A DNA stretch of 64,000 nt from Agrobacterium tumefaciens (lineage in GTDB: Bacteria; Pseudomonadota; Alphaproteobacteria; Rhizobiales; Rhizobiaceae): contig NZ_SUPW01000005.1 in assembly GCF_013337285.1 (NCBI RefSeq), positions 186,001 to 250,000 on the forward strand, given 5' to 3'. Both the position numbers and the translations under genes were made by a program. The notes under the pieces were generated by a model that worked only from the letters and a program-made list of their open reading frames with translations, was not told where the DNA came from and did no database searches. This document shows, one piece after another, positions 10,032 through 19,500 of this stretch. Position 1 is the first letter of the stretch. Every line of letters begins with the position of its first letter.

Positions 10032-10838
10032 TTAGCTCAGCAGGCCATGGCGGAAAGCAAGCGCTACGGTATGCTGCCGGTTCTTGGCGCTGAAACGGCG
10101 CTGGATCCCATTGATATACCAATCGACCGTGTGGTTGGAGATGGATAGCTGGCGTCCTATCTCAGTCGAGGTCATGCCATCCGCCATCAGCGTCAGCACT
10201 TCCATTTCACGCCTCGTCAAATCGAGAGCGGAAACCTCCGGGGCATTACTGAGACCATGGGACTGACCTGAAAGATCAAGCAGGCGCCAGAACACCGCGC
10301 GCGTTGCAGCATCCAGCAACTCCACCTGCAGGGAAGGCAATTGTCGGTCCTGGCCGCCAATGAACACCGCGCCGATAAATCCCGCTCGCCCATGCACTGG
10401 AAAAGCATAACCGCCCTGCAGACCATATCGGCCGGCATCATTGAAAAAGACACTCGCCCTTTTTCGATGCATCGCGCGGGGCAGGCCCTCAAGCGCTTCT
10501 TTCCACTGAAACGGTTTGTGCACCATGCCGATCACCTTGCGGACGGGGTCGACGAGATTGTATTTCTTGGCCCTGTAGACCTCGAGCCAGCCGTCAGGCA
10601 GATGTTGTGCGAGAACCTGGCCGGTGGAGGCGATCTCCCCGGTCATCCGCCTGCTGATGAGGAAATATTCGAAACCATATTCGCGAATGAGCGTGGCAAA
10701 TTCGGCGCGAACGCGATCGGCGTTTCCCGCCTGGTAACACGCAGAGATAAAATGAAGAATATCGTGCATAAAGACACAGGGTCCGGAGCTTGACTTGAAA
10801 GGAATGGCACGAAGGACATGGTCCCGCGATGACGTCAT
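10032..10838 (-). CDS. LuxR-type regulator with autoinducer-binding domain (orphan/solo)
   Basis: A 268-residue protein with an N-terminal autoinducer-binding domain (about residues 30-185) and a C-terminal LuxR/GerE helix-turn-helix (about 200-265; LTRREMEVLTLMADGMTSTEIGRQL). The positions that contact acyl-homoserine lactones in TraR/LuxR proteins appear kept: the W-x3-Y pair (GWLEVY), the DPV motif (LVDPVRK) and the Trp in PFQWKE. The DNA-binding helix is normal. No luxI-type synthase is present in the window, so this would be a LuxR solo. It sits alone between pyc and chvA. The ATG at 10838 has only a weak GAG; an internal ATG at 10769 has no better site. The ligand and targets are unknown. 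Confidence 0.85.
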   Translation of the reverse strand: MTSSRDHVLRAIPFKSSSGPCVFMHDILHFISACYQAGNADRVRAEFATLIREYGFEYFLISRRMTGEIASTGQVLAQHLPDGWLEVYRAKKYNLVDPVRKVIGMVHKPFQWKEALEGLPRAMHRKRASVFFNDAGRYGLQGGYAFPVHGRAGFIGAVFIGGQDRQLPSLQVELLDAATRAVFWRLLDLSGQSHGLSNAPEVSALDLTRREMEVLTLMADGMTSTEIGRQLSISNHTVDWYINGIQRRFSAKNRQHTVALAFRHGLLS

Positions 10839-10857
10839 GTTACTCGGGCGCCGGTCG

Positions 10858-10870
10858 GTTCAGATTGAAC
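10858..10870. promoter_or_regulatory. 13-bp perfect palindrome upstream of the LuxR-type gene
   Basis: GTTCA-GAT-TGAAC is a perfect inverted repeat 20 bases upstream of the start of the LuxR-type gene, within the 269-base gap shared with chvA. Its position suits an autoregulatory operator, but it does not match a classical lux box, so the role is a guess. The rest of the gap is AT-rich near 10980-11060 and must hold the chvA promoter. Confidence 0.35.
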
Positions 10871-11107
10871 ATATCGTCGTTAGCAATCCCTGAAACGAAG
10901 ATGCGAAATCTTGTGACGGCGTCCCCAGAAACATCGGGTTCGGTTTTTTTCGGTTCGTACGCGCGGTCGATTTGTTAAGCCGCCATTCAGACAGAAAGAG
11001 CGATAATTACACAAATTTCGCCGTCTCATGCAACCTTGCTAAAGTAGCATGGCGTTGAGGCCGAACAATTAACCGCTCGAAAAAGACGCTCGGACTGGAT
11101 TGAAAAT

Positions 11108-12871
11108 TTGACCTTGTTTCAGGTTTACACACGCGCTCTGCGCTATCTGACCGTTCATAAATGGCGGGTGACTGTAGTCGTCATCGCCAACGTCATTCTT
11201 GCAGCGATCACCATTGCCGAACCCGTACTGTTCGGCCGGATCATCGACGCTATTTCCTCCGGCACCAATGTCACGCCGATCCTCATTCTGTGGGCGGGCT
11301 TCGGTGTCTTCAACACCGTCGCTTACGTCGCCGTCGCCCGCGAGGCCGACCGGCTGGCGCATGGCCGGCGCGCGACATTGCTGACGGAAGCCTTCGGCCG
11401 CATCATTTCGATGCCGCTGTCCTGGCACCATCTGCGCGGCACGTCCAACGCCCTGCACACCCTGCTGCGCGCCAGCGAGACGCTGTTCGGCCTCTGGCTG
11501 GAATTCATGCGCACCCATCTGGCCACCTTCGTGGCGCTGGTGCTGCTCATCCCAACGGCCATGGCCATGGACCTGCGTCTCAGCTTCGTGCTGATCGGCC
11601 TCGGTATCGTTTACTGGTTCATCGGCAAGTGGGTGATGGGCCGCACCAAGGACGGGCAGGCTTCGGTCGAGGAGCACTATCACAGTGTTTTTGCCCATGT
11701 CAGCGATTCCATCAGCAACGTATCGGTGCTGCACAGCTACAACCGCATCGAAGCTGAAACGAAGGCACTGAAATCCTTCACCGAAAAACTGCTGAGCGCC
11801 CAATACCCGGTGCTCGACTGGTGGGCCTTCGCCAGCGCGCTGAACCGCACGGCCTCCACCGTTTCGATGATGATCATCCTCGTCATCGGCACCGTGCTGG
11901 TGAAAAACGGCGAATTGCGCGTCGGCGACGTCATCGCCTTCATCGGTTTCGCCAATCTCCTGATCGGCAGGCTGGACCAGATGCGCCAGTTCGTGACCCA
12001 GATTTTCGAAGCCCGTGCCAAGCTTGAAGACTTCTTCGTGCTGGAGGATTCCGTCAAGGAACGGGAAGAGCCGGGCGACGCCCGCGAATTGTCGAATGTC
12101 TCCGGCACCGTGGAGTTCCGCAACATCAATTTCGGTTTTGCCAACACCAAGCAGGGCGTTCACGACGTCTCGTTTACGGCCAAAGCCGGAGAGACCATCG
12201 CCATCGTCGGACCAACCGGCGCCGGCAAGACCACGCTCATCAACCTGTTGCAGCGCGTCTATGACCCGGATTCCGGCCAGATCCTGATCGATGGAACCGA
12301 TATTTCGACGGTGACGAAGAACTCGCTTCGCAACTCCATCGCCACCGTGTTTCAGGATGCCGGCCTGCTCAACCGTTCCATCCGCGAAAATATCCGCCTC
12401 GGCCGCGAATCAGCCACCGATGCCGAAGTGGTGGAGGCAGCGGCGGCAGCGGCGGCGACGGATTTCATCGACAGCCGCATTACCGGCTACCTGACGCAGG
12501 TCGGCGAACGCGGCAACCGCCTGTCCGGCGGCGAACGCCAGCGCATCGCCATCGCCCGCGCCATCCTCAAGAACGCCCCCATTCTGGTTCTCGACGAGGC
12601 GACCAGCGCGCTGGACGTGGAAACGGAAGCCCGCGTGAAGGCCGCCGTGGATGCGCTGCGAAAGAACCGCACGACCTTCATCATCGCCCACCGCCTTTCC
12701 ACGGTTCGCGATGCCGATCTCGTGCTGTTTCTCGATCAGGGTCGGGTCATTGAAAAGGGTACTTTCGATGAGCTGAGCCAACGCGGCGGACGCTTCACCT
12801 CGCTGCTGCGCACCAGCGGCCTGCTGACGGAAGATGAGGGCCAACCCCGGCCAAAAGCCATAGCGTCCTGA
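11108..12871 (+). CDS. chvA: Cyclic beta-1,2-glucan ABC exporter (ChvA/NdvA)
   Basis: ChvA moves cyclic beta-1,2-glucan made by ChvB from the cytoplasm to the periplasm, where it is needed for osmotic adaptation and for attachment and infection of plants. The 587-residue half-transporter has an N-terminal six-helix membrane domain (about 1-310) and a C-terminal ATPase: Walker A GPTGAGKTT near residue 367, signature LSGGERQ near 471, Walker B ILVLDEAT near 495, and the switch His in IIAHRLS. It presumably works as a homodimer. The start is a TTG (MTLFQVYTRAL), which agrees with the remembered ChvA N-terminus; the ribosome site is poor. It converges on chvB with an 81-residue gene between them, and has a strong terminator. 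Confidence 0.97.
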   Translation: MTLFQVYTRALRYLTVHKWRVTVVVIANVILAAITIAEPVLFGRIIDAISSGTNVTPILILWAGFGVFNTVAYVAVAREADRLAHGRRATLLTEAFGRIISMPLSWHHLRGTSNALHTLLRASETLFGLWLEFMRTHLATFVALVLLIPTAMAMDLRLSFVLIGLGIVYWFIGKWVMGRTKDGQASVEEHYHSVFAHVSDSISNVSVLHSYNRIEAETKALKSFTEKLLSAQYPVLDWWAFASALNRTASTVSMMIILVIGTVLVKNGELRVGDVIAFIGFANLLIGRLDQMRQFVTQIFEARAKLEDFFVLEDSVKEREEPGDARELSNVSGTVEFRNINFGFANTKQGVHDVSFTAKAGETIAIVGPTGAGKTTLINLLQRVYDPDSGQILIDGTDISTVTKNSLRNSIATVFQDAGLLNRSIRENIRLGRESATDAEVVEAAAAAAATDFIDSRITGYLTQVGERGNRLSGGERQRIAIARAILKNAPILVLDEATSALDVETEARVKAAVDALRKNRTTFIIAHRLSTVRDADLVLFLDQGRVIEKGTFDELSQRGGRFTSLLRTSGLLTEDEGQPRPKAIAS

Positions 12872-12893
12872 CGCTCTGGCGAACGAAATGCGG

Positions 12894-12925
12894 AAAGGGC
12901 GGACAACATATTGTCCGCCCTTTTT
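12894..12925 (+). terminator. Rho-independent terminator of chvA, possibly bidirectional
   Basis: A perfect 13-bp stem (AAAGGGCGGACAA, loop CATA, exact complement) is followed by a T run. It starts 22 bases after the chvA stop codon. It also lies just past the end of the leftward 81-residue gene and may stop transcription from both sides. Confidence 0.92.
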
Positions 12926-12951
12926 CTTTGCCTGCTTCACCCACAGGTGGC

Positions 12952-13197
12952 CTATCGGAGAATGTCAGCCAAAGAACTTGCCAGCCAAAAATCTATCTGT
13001 CCGAATGGGAGGGCATTTCCCAGAAAGGCAACGAGGCCCGCCGTGGCATTGATTAAGAAAACACCGAGAAGCACGCCGAGCGTCACTCCGACGCTCGTTT
13101 TCGAGGGGTATCGCGCCAGCCAACACGACAATGACAAGGACAGGACCACGAAGAATGCCAGCAGCGCGGTTTCTGTGAAAGAGACGTTGAACTGCAA
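12952..13197 (-). CDS. Small membrane protein of unknown function between chvA and chvB
   Basis: An 81-residue protein that I do not recognise. It contains two hydrophobic segments, about residues 9-27 (ALLAFFVVLSLSLSCWLA) and 36-60 (VGVTLGVLLGVFLINATAGLVAFLG), joined by a short polar loop with KTS. The start codon is TTG at 13197-13195, and a strong AGGGAGG ribosome site lies six to eight bases upstream, which is the main reason to believe it is translated. It lies downstream of chvB on the same strand, 370 bases after the chvB stop and beyond the chvB terminator, so it probably has its own promoter. The location suggests, but does not show, a link with cyclic glucan. Confidence 0.6.
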   Translation of the reverse strand: MQFNVSFTETALLAFFVVLSLSLSCWLARYPSKTSVGVTLGVLLGVFLINATAGLVAFLGNALPFGQIDFWLASSLADILR

Positions 13198-13510
13198 AAT
13201 AACCTCCCTTTCGGCCTAACGAAATTATCGCGACACGCGCGAAGAACACTTCAAATCACAACGGGTACATTCTGAAACCGGCCATCCATGACAGCTTTCC
13301 TGCCATTCGCAAATAAAATGCCAGCAAGCACTGCTTCTGCCCGAAAGCAGTTAACGTCACCAGAGCCGACAAATCCGTCCGATCCAACGAGGATTTCCTA
13401 GATGAAGACCTCTCGGCGCCGCTGGCTTTCAGCCGGCAACTTCGAGAGCAGTAGAGCTTCACGGCCATGACACCGCCAACACGCTGAATCGGATGCAAAG
13501 GTAGCCCATA
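13198..13510. other. Intergenic region with no convincing gene
   Basis: This stretch lies between the 81-residue gene and the chvB terminator. An 80-codon open frame on the minus strand (13256-13498) has a Ser/Arg/Leu composition without any recognisable motif or ribosome site, and a short plus-strand open run near 13318-13453 is equally uninformative. The start-proximal end should hold the promoter of the 81-residue gene. I see no RNA structure or repeat. Confidence 0.5.
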
Positions 13511-13544
13511 AAAATTCAGGCCCCCGCGTCACCGCGGGAGCCTG
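13511..13544 (-). terminator. Rho-independent terminator of chvB
   Basis: On the minus strand a 12-bp stem (CAGGCTCCCGCG, loop GTGA, complement with one mismatch) is followed by AATTTTTAT. It lies 26 bases past the chvB stop codon. Confidence 0.85.
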
Positions 13545-13570
13545 ATCTTAAGTAAAAAGAGCTGGGTGCC

Positions 13571-16500
13571 TCAATCGAACGGTATCACCCGATCGCCCGC
13601 CGCCAGATCCTTGCCGTCAACGGACACTGAAACCTCCGCCGTATCTGCCTTGCGGCTGACGGCGATGTTCCTTGCCTTGCCATCCAACGTGATCTTGATC
13701 GAGAAACCATCCCAGTCATCCGGCAGCGACGGCGATATATGAAGCTTGCCGTTGGTGCGGGTGATGCCGAGAATACCCTCGATCGCGGCACGGTAGAGCC
13801 AGCCGGCCGAACCCGTGTACCAGCTCCAGCCGCCGCGGCCCGCATAGGCGCCCTCACCGTAAACATCCGCGGTCACCACATAGGGCTCGACCCGATAGGT
13901 TTCCGATGCAGCCGCATCGAGTGCATGATTGACCGGGTTGAGCAGCTTGAAGCAGTTCCATGCCTCTTGCGCGCGGCCCTGTTTCGCAAGGGCGAGAACC
14001 ACCCAGGTCGCCGCATGGGTATATTGTCCGCCGTTTTCGCGCACACCCGGTGGATATCCCTTGATGTAGCCCGGATCATGCGGCGCACGCGAGAAGGGCG
14101 GCGTGAACAGCCGGATGATGCCGGTCTTTTCATCGACCAGATGCTCCATCACGGCATCCATTGCCTGGCGCGACCGACCTTCTTCACCCTCACCGGAGAG
14201 AACGCTCCAGCTCTGGCCGAGCGAATCGATCCGGCATTCCTCGCTTTCGGCGGAACCGAGCGGTGTGCCGTCATCGAAGTAACCGCGCCGATAATAGCTG
14301 CCGTCCCAGCCAGCGGTTTCGAGAACATTACGCAGCTTTTCACGATGCGACGCCCACTTGCCAACACGGTCGGTATCACCACGCTTTTCGGCGATCTCAA
14401 TGAAATCGCGCAAAGCGCCAGCCAGGAACCAGCCGAGCCAGACGCTGGTGCCCTTGCCGCCAACACCGACGCGGTTCATGCCGTCGTTCCAGTCACCACC
14501 GAGGATCAGCGGCAGACCGTTTTCACCGGTGCGATGAATGGCGAGATCAAGCGCAAGCGCCGCATGTTCGTAAAGCGTGACGGACCTGTCGCTTGTCTCC
14601 GGCTGGAAGAAAGCGTCATGCTGACCGGGCATCAATGCCGGCCCCTTCAGGAAGGGGATGCTTTCATCGAGGATGGCGGCATCGCCCGTGGCCGAGACAT
14701 ACTGGTTGATCGCATAAGCGAGCCAGACGACATCGTCCGAGATGGTCGTGCGGACACCGGCACCCGTTAGCGGCAACCACCAATGCTGTACGTCGCCTTC
14801 CGGGAACTGGCGGCCTGCCGCACGCAGGATTTGCTTGCGGGCAAGATCCGGCTGATAGAGCAGGAAGGCCAGCGTATCCTGAAGCTGGTCGCGGAAGCCG
14901 AAAGCGCCGCTCGACTGGTAGAATGCCGTGCGCGCCAGAATACGGCAGGCAAGCGCCTGATAGGGCAGCCAGTTATTGACCATATGGTTGAAGCCGGCAT
15001 CCGGCGTGGAAACCTGCAGCTGGCCGGTAAAGCCCGTCCAGAATGCCTTGCTCTCGTCCAGCACCGACTGGAAGTCTGCCTGGCGTGCATCTTTCACCAG
15101 CGCTTCGGCTTCTTCCGCATTATCGGCATCACCGAGAATGAAGGTCATGTGCCTTTCTTCGCCGGGCTTTAGGTGGATTTCCTGCATCAGCGCAGCACAG
15201 GGATCGCCATCCACCTCGGTGCTGCCGCTGAGTGCGGCACCGGATACGATGCCCTGCGGTGCCTGTGCCGAACCAAAGCGGCCGATGAATTCCCGGCGGC
15301 TGGTGGTGAAACCGCTCGCCTCGCTGTCAAGCGTCAGGAAGGACGTGCGGGCGCTATAGTCGATGCTGTAAGGGTTCGACGCAAAAATCGCGTTGCTGGC
15401 GGCATCGTGCCTGCTCAGAATGAACGGCGCGGACTTCTGGCCGTTATTGCCAAGTACCCATTCCACATAGGCATAGACCTTCAGGCGGCGGCTTTTCGAG
15501 CCCTTGTTGCGAACGATGACCTGCGAGAACTTGACTGGTTTTTCGCGGTCCACAGTCTGTGTTACCTCGACTTCGAGCGTATCCGCCACGCCAGTAAATA
15601 CGGAGTAACCAAGACCATGGCGGGTTTCAAACAAAGCTTCGGGATCACGCGAGAGTGCGGCACAGGGCGTATAGAGCTTTCCTGTTTCCACGTCGGCGAC
15701 ATAGAAGGCCTCACCCGGTCGGTTGATGACGGGATCGTTGCTCCATGGCGTCAGCTGATAGTCGCGCGAATTGCGGCTCCAGCTGAAACCTGCGCCTTCG
15801 GCCGAAATATGGAAACCGAAATTCTCGTTCGAGACGACGTTGATCCACGGATGCGGCGTGGACTGCCCGCCATTGAGGCGCACGACATATTCCTGTCCGC
15901 CCTTGGCGAAGCCGCCAAAACCGTTCCAGAAATCGAGATCGCCCGCATCCTCGACCGGCTCCGCGATGGGGAAGGCCGGAACAGGCAAACGTGCCTGCGC
16001 AGCATCGGTCGTGCCATCTGGACCGCGATGGGCCGCAAACAGCGATACCGCACGGTTGATCTGGTCGACGATCTTGCCGTTGCGCACATGCAGGACGACG
16101 CGGGAAGCCGCCAGAAGCGCACTCCAGGTCTCTTCGTCCGTCAGATCCCGACGCACGGAGAACACATGGGGTCGGCCGCCATCGGCAGGGTTGATGCGGC
16201 GCTGCGCCTCGGAAATATGATCCAGCGCATGCTGCATGTCCTGCGCATAGGACGCGGCCCGTTCGTTGACGATGACGAGATCGAAGATCACGCCGCGTGA
16301 ACGCAGATATTCGTGAGCGCTCAGCGCCTCACGGGCGATATCCATGTCCATATCGTCGTTGATGCGCAAGCTGAAGATCGGGAAATCACCCGAAATAGCA
16401 AGCGGCCAAAGGGCGCGCTGCGAGGCGAGACCCGTTTTCAGCGTTTCCGAATCCGCACGCAGATGCATATCCGGATAGGTCAGATAACGGCCGAGATGCT

Positions 16501-19500
16501 GGAAGGCGGCCGCCTGCTGCGAGGTGACGCCGACATGGCGCATCTGCACCTGCGTGCGTGTCCAGGCATGCACGAGTTCATGGGCGAAAGCGTCGGGGTG
16601 ACGGTAACGGTCGATCGCCTTGTCGACTTCCTCGCGGCTCGGCGCGGCAATCGTCCAGAAGATCACACTCACCTTCTTGCCCGCCGGCACGCGCACGGTG
16701 CGGCGCAGCGACAGGATCGGATCGAGCGTAAAGCCGTCAGCGCTGGAAAGCGTCGCACCGGCATCAAAGGCTGCGGCTTCGCGCAGTGACCGGCCGCGAC
16801 CGATGAACTTGGCGCGATCCGTCTCGAATTCCGTCGGACGCGACGGGCCGGCATTGTCGGCGGCCAGATGCGCGATGACGGTTCCCGGCTCGTTCGGGCT
16901 GCGACGGTTGCGCCAGGCGCGGATGACATCGCCACGCCGGCCGATTTCCGTCTGCACGAACATGCGCGAGAACAGCGGATGGGCGTTGTCGTCATCCTCG
17001 GAAGCAATGACCGGCTCCATATAGGAGGTCACTTCGATGTAGCGATCCTCGGAACCGACATTCAGCAGGGTAATACGGCGCCCTTCGGCATCGTGCTCGG
17101 TGGCGACGATGCATTCGACCACGCTCTGCAGATCGCCGATGGTCTTGTGGAACTCGGCCTTGTCGTCGGTGAAGATGGTTTTGGTCTTTTCACCTTCGGC
17201 AACGCGCGGCTCGGCCGTGGCACTCCACCATTGTCCATTGGTGGTGTCGCGCAGGAAGATGAAAGTGCCCCAGCGATCTTCGGTGGGGTCGGCCTTCCAG
17301 CGGGAAATCGCCTGCCCGTTCCACTTCGAATAACCCGCACCTGTAGAAGTGAGCATGGTCGAATAGTGGCCGTTCGAAAGGAACACCACTTCGCGGTCGC
17401 GCACGGCCGGGTCGGCGATGGAGCGCACTTCCGCACGCAAGAGATCCGCCTGTTCCTTGCCGGGAGTTTCCGGCTCGTATTTGGCGCTCATGACAGGCAC
17501 TTCGCGCGGCGCCTTCTCCTGCAGCAGAAGCTCGGCGGCCTCGATTACCGGATCGGAGTGGAACAGTTCACGCAACACGCCGTCAAAGGCAACGTTGGCG
17601 ACAGCCGCAATCGACATGCCATGGTGGTGGGCATAATAATTGTAGACAATCGCGCAGACCTTGCCATCCGGCACACGCGTCGGCGTGAAGTCCACCGCAT
17701 CGTGGAAGCCATATTGGCCAAGCGCGCCAAGCTTGCGCAGCTTGTCGAGGTTCTCCAGCGCACCGTCAGGATCATATTGGCTGGCGAGGATCGAGGCATA
17801 AGGCGCGATCACCGCATTCTGACCAAGGCCACGCTTGAGACCCAGCGTCGGCACACCGAAGTTGGTGTACTGGTAGTTCATGTTGTGATCGCGGGCGTTG
17901 AACGCCGCTTCGGAAATGCCCCATGGCGTGCCGAGACGGCGGCCGTGGTTCATCTGCTCCTTGACGATCAGATTGTTGGTCTGGTTGAGGATGCCACCCT
18001 GACGCTCCTGCATGACGAGCGGCGGCATCAGATATTCGAACATAGAACCCGACCACGACACCAGCGCGCCCTGCGCGCCGATCGGCACCACCTGGCGGCC
18101 GAGGCGGTACCAATGCTCGGTCGGCAAATCGCCCTTGGCGATGGCGAACAGGCTGGTCAGGCGGCATTCGGAGGCCAGAAGGTCGTAGCAGGCCTCGTCC
18201 AGCTCCTTGCTTTCAACACGGTAGCCGATCGACAGAAGACGGCGATCCTTGCGGTAAAGGAAGGTGAAATCCATCGAGAAGGCGAGGTTGCGGCTGCGGT
18301 CGCGCAGCGAGGCAAGACGCTGGCGCAGTGGCTCCATATTGGTGAGATCGATGGCGCTGTCGGAAATATGCGCCTCGCAGGATTCGACGAGTAATTGCGC
18401 CCAGCGGGTCACTTCCGCACTCTGCGCGGACTTCACCTCGTGGTCAACATTGGTGGCGAGCTTCTGGATGTCGCGCGCAAGCACCGCCAGATTGATAACG
18501 CGGATCGAGGCGAATTCATGCTCACGCTTAACGGAGGCAAGCGCGTTCGAGAAGCCGATGATGCGCTCCTCGAGGCGGCGATGCAGCGGGCGCAGGTTCT
18601 TGCGGTTGTCGGGCAGGGCCTTCAGCGTTTCGCGCAGGATGCCGGCAACATCGCCGATACCATCCAGATTGCCCTGAAGATGGGCGGATGGCGCTTCCGC
18701 CCAGTCGCGGCAGGCGGACGAAACCGCAATCAGGTGACCGGCGAGATTACCGCTGTCCACCGCAGAAACATAGCGGGGTCCAAGCGTCTGCAATGTGTCC
18801 GTATGGTACCAGTTGTAGAGATGGCCGCGATGCTTTTCCATCTTTTCAACGGTCTGGATCGTGTTCTCGATCCGCTCCAGCGTATCGGCAAAGCTGATCC
18901 AGCCGAACTGGCGCGCCGAAATGACGGACAACAGATAGACGCCGATATTGGTGGGCGAGGTGCGCGAGGCGACGATCGGCTCCGGCGTCTCCTGGAAGTT
19001 GTCCGGCGGCAGGTGGTTTTCCTGCGGCGTCACGAAGGCCTCGTAATAACGCCATGTGCGACGCGCGATCTTGCGAAGCTCGAAGGAGACATGTTCCGAA
19101 ACGAACAGGCGATCCTCTGTTTCGGCAGACTGGCTGACATACCAGGCGACGGCAGGAGACAGAACCCAGAGCAGCGTGAAGGGAATGCCGATCAGGAAGG
19201 CATTATCACCGGGCAACGCTGCAAACAGCAGGCCGAGCATGGCCACCACGGGCGCGTGCCACATCTGGCGGAAATAATAGCTGATGCCACCCTGCGCGCT
19301 CGATTGCATGCTGGCGGCGGTGCGCCATTCCAGCATCAGCTTGTGACTGACGAGCAGACGGTAGAGCGAACGAACGATCGCATCCGTCATCATGCAGGCG
19401 GAATCGGCAATGAAGACGATGCGCAGCGCAACCTGCGCATTGGTGGCGCGGATTTCCGACCAGATAGTGTGGAAATGCGCCTGTGGCACGATGTCGGTCG

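Noticed and set aside
10858-10870. Palindrome as a lux box
   Set aside because: It is 13 bp, shorter than the 18-20 bp lux-type boxes, and lacks their CTG/CAG ends, so I list it only as an unassigned palindrome.
13256-13498. An 80-codon open frame downstream of chvB
   Set aside because: There is no ribosome site, no motif and unusual composition; not supported as a gene.
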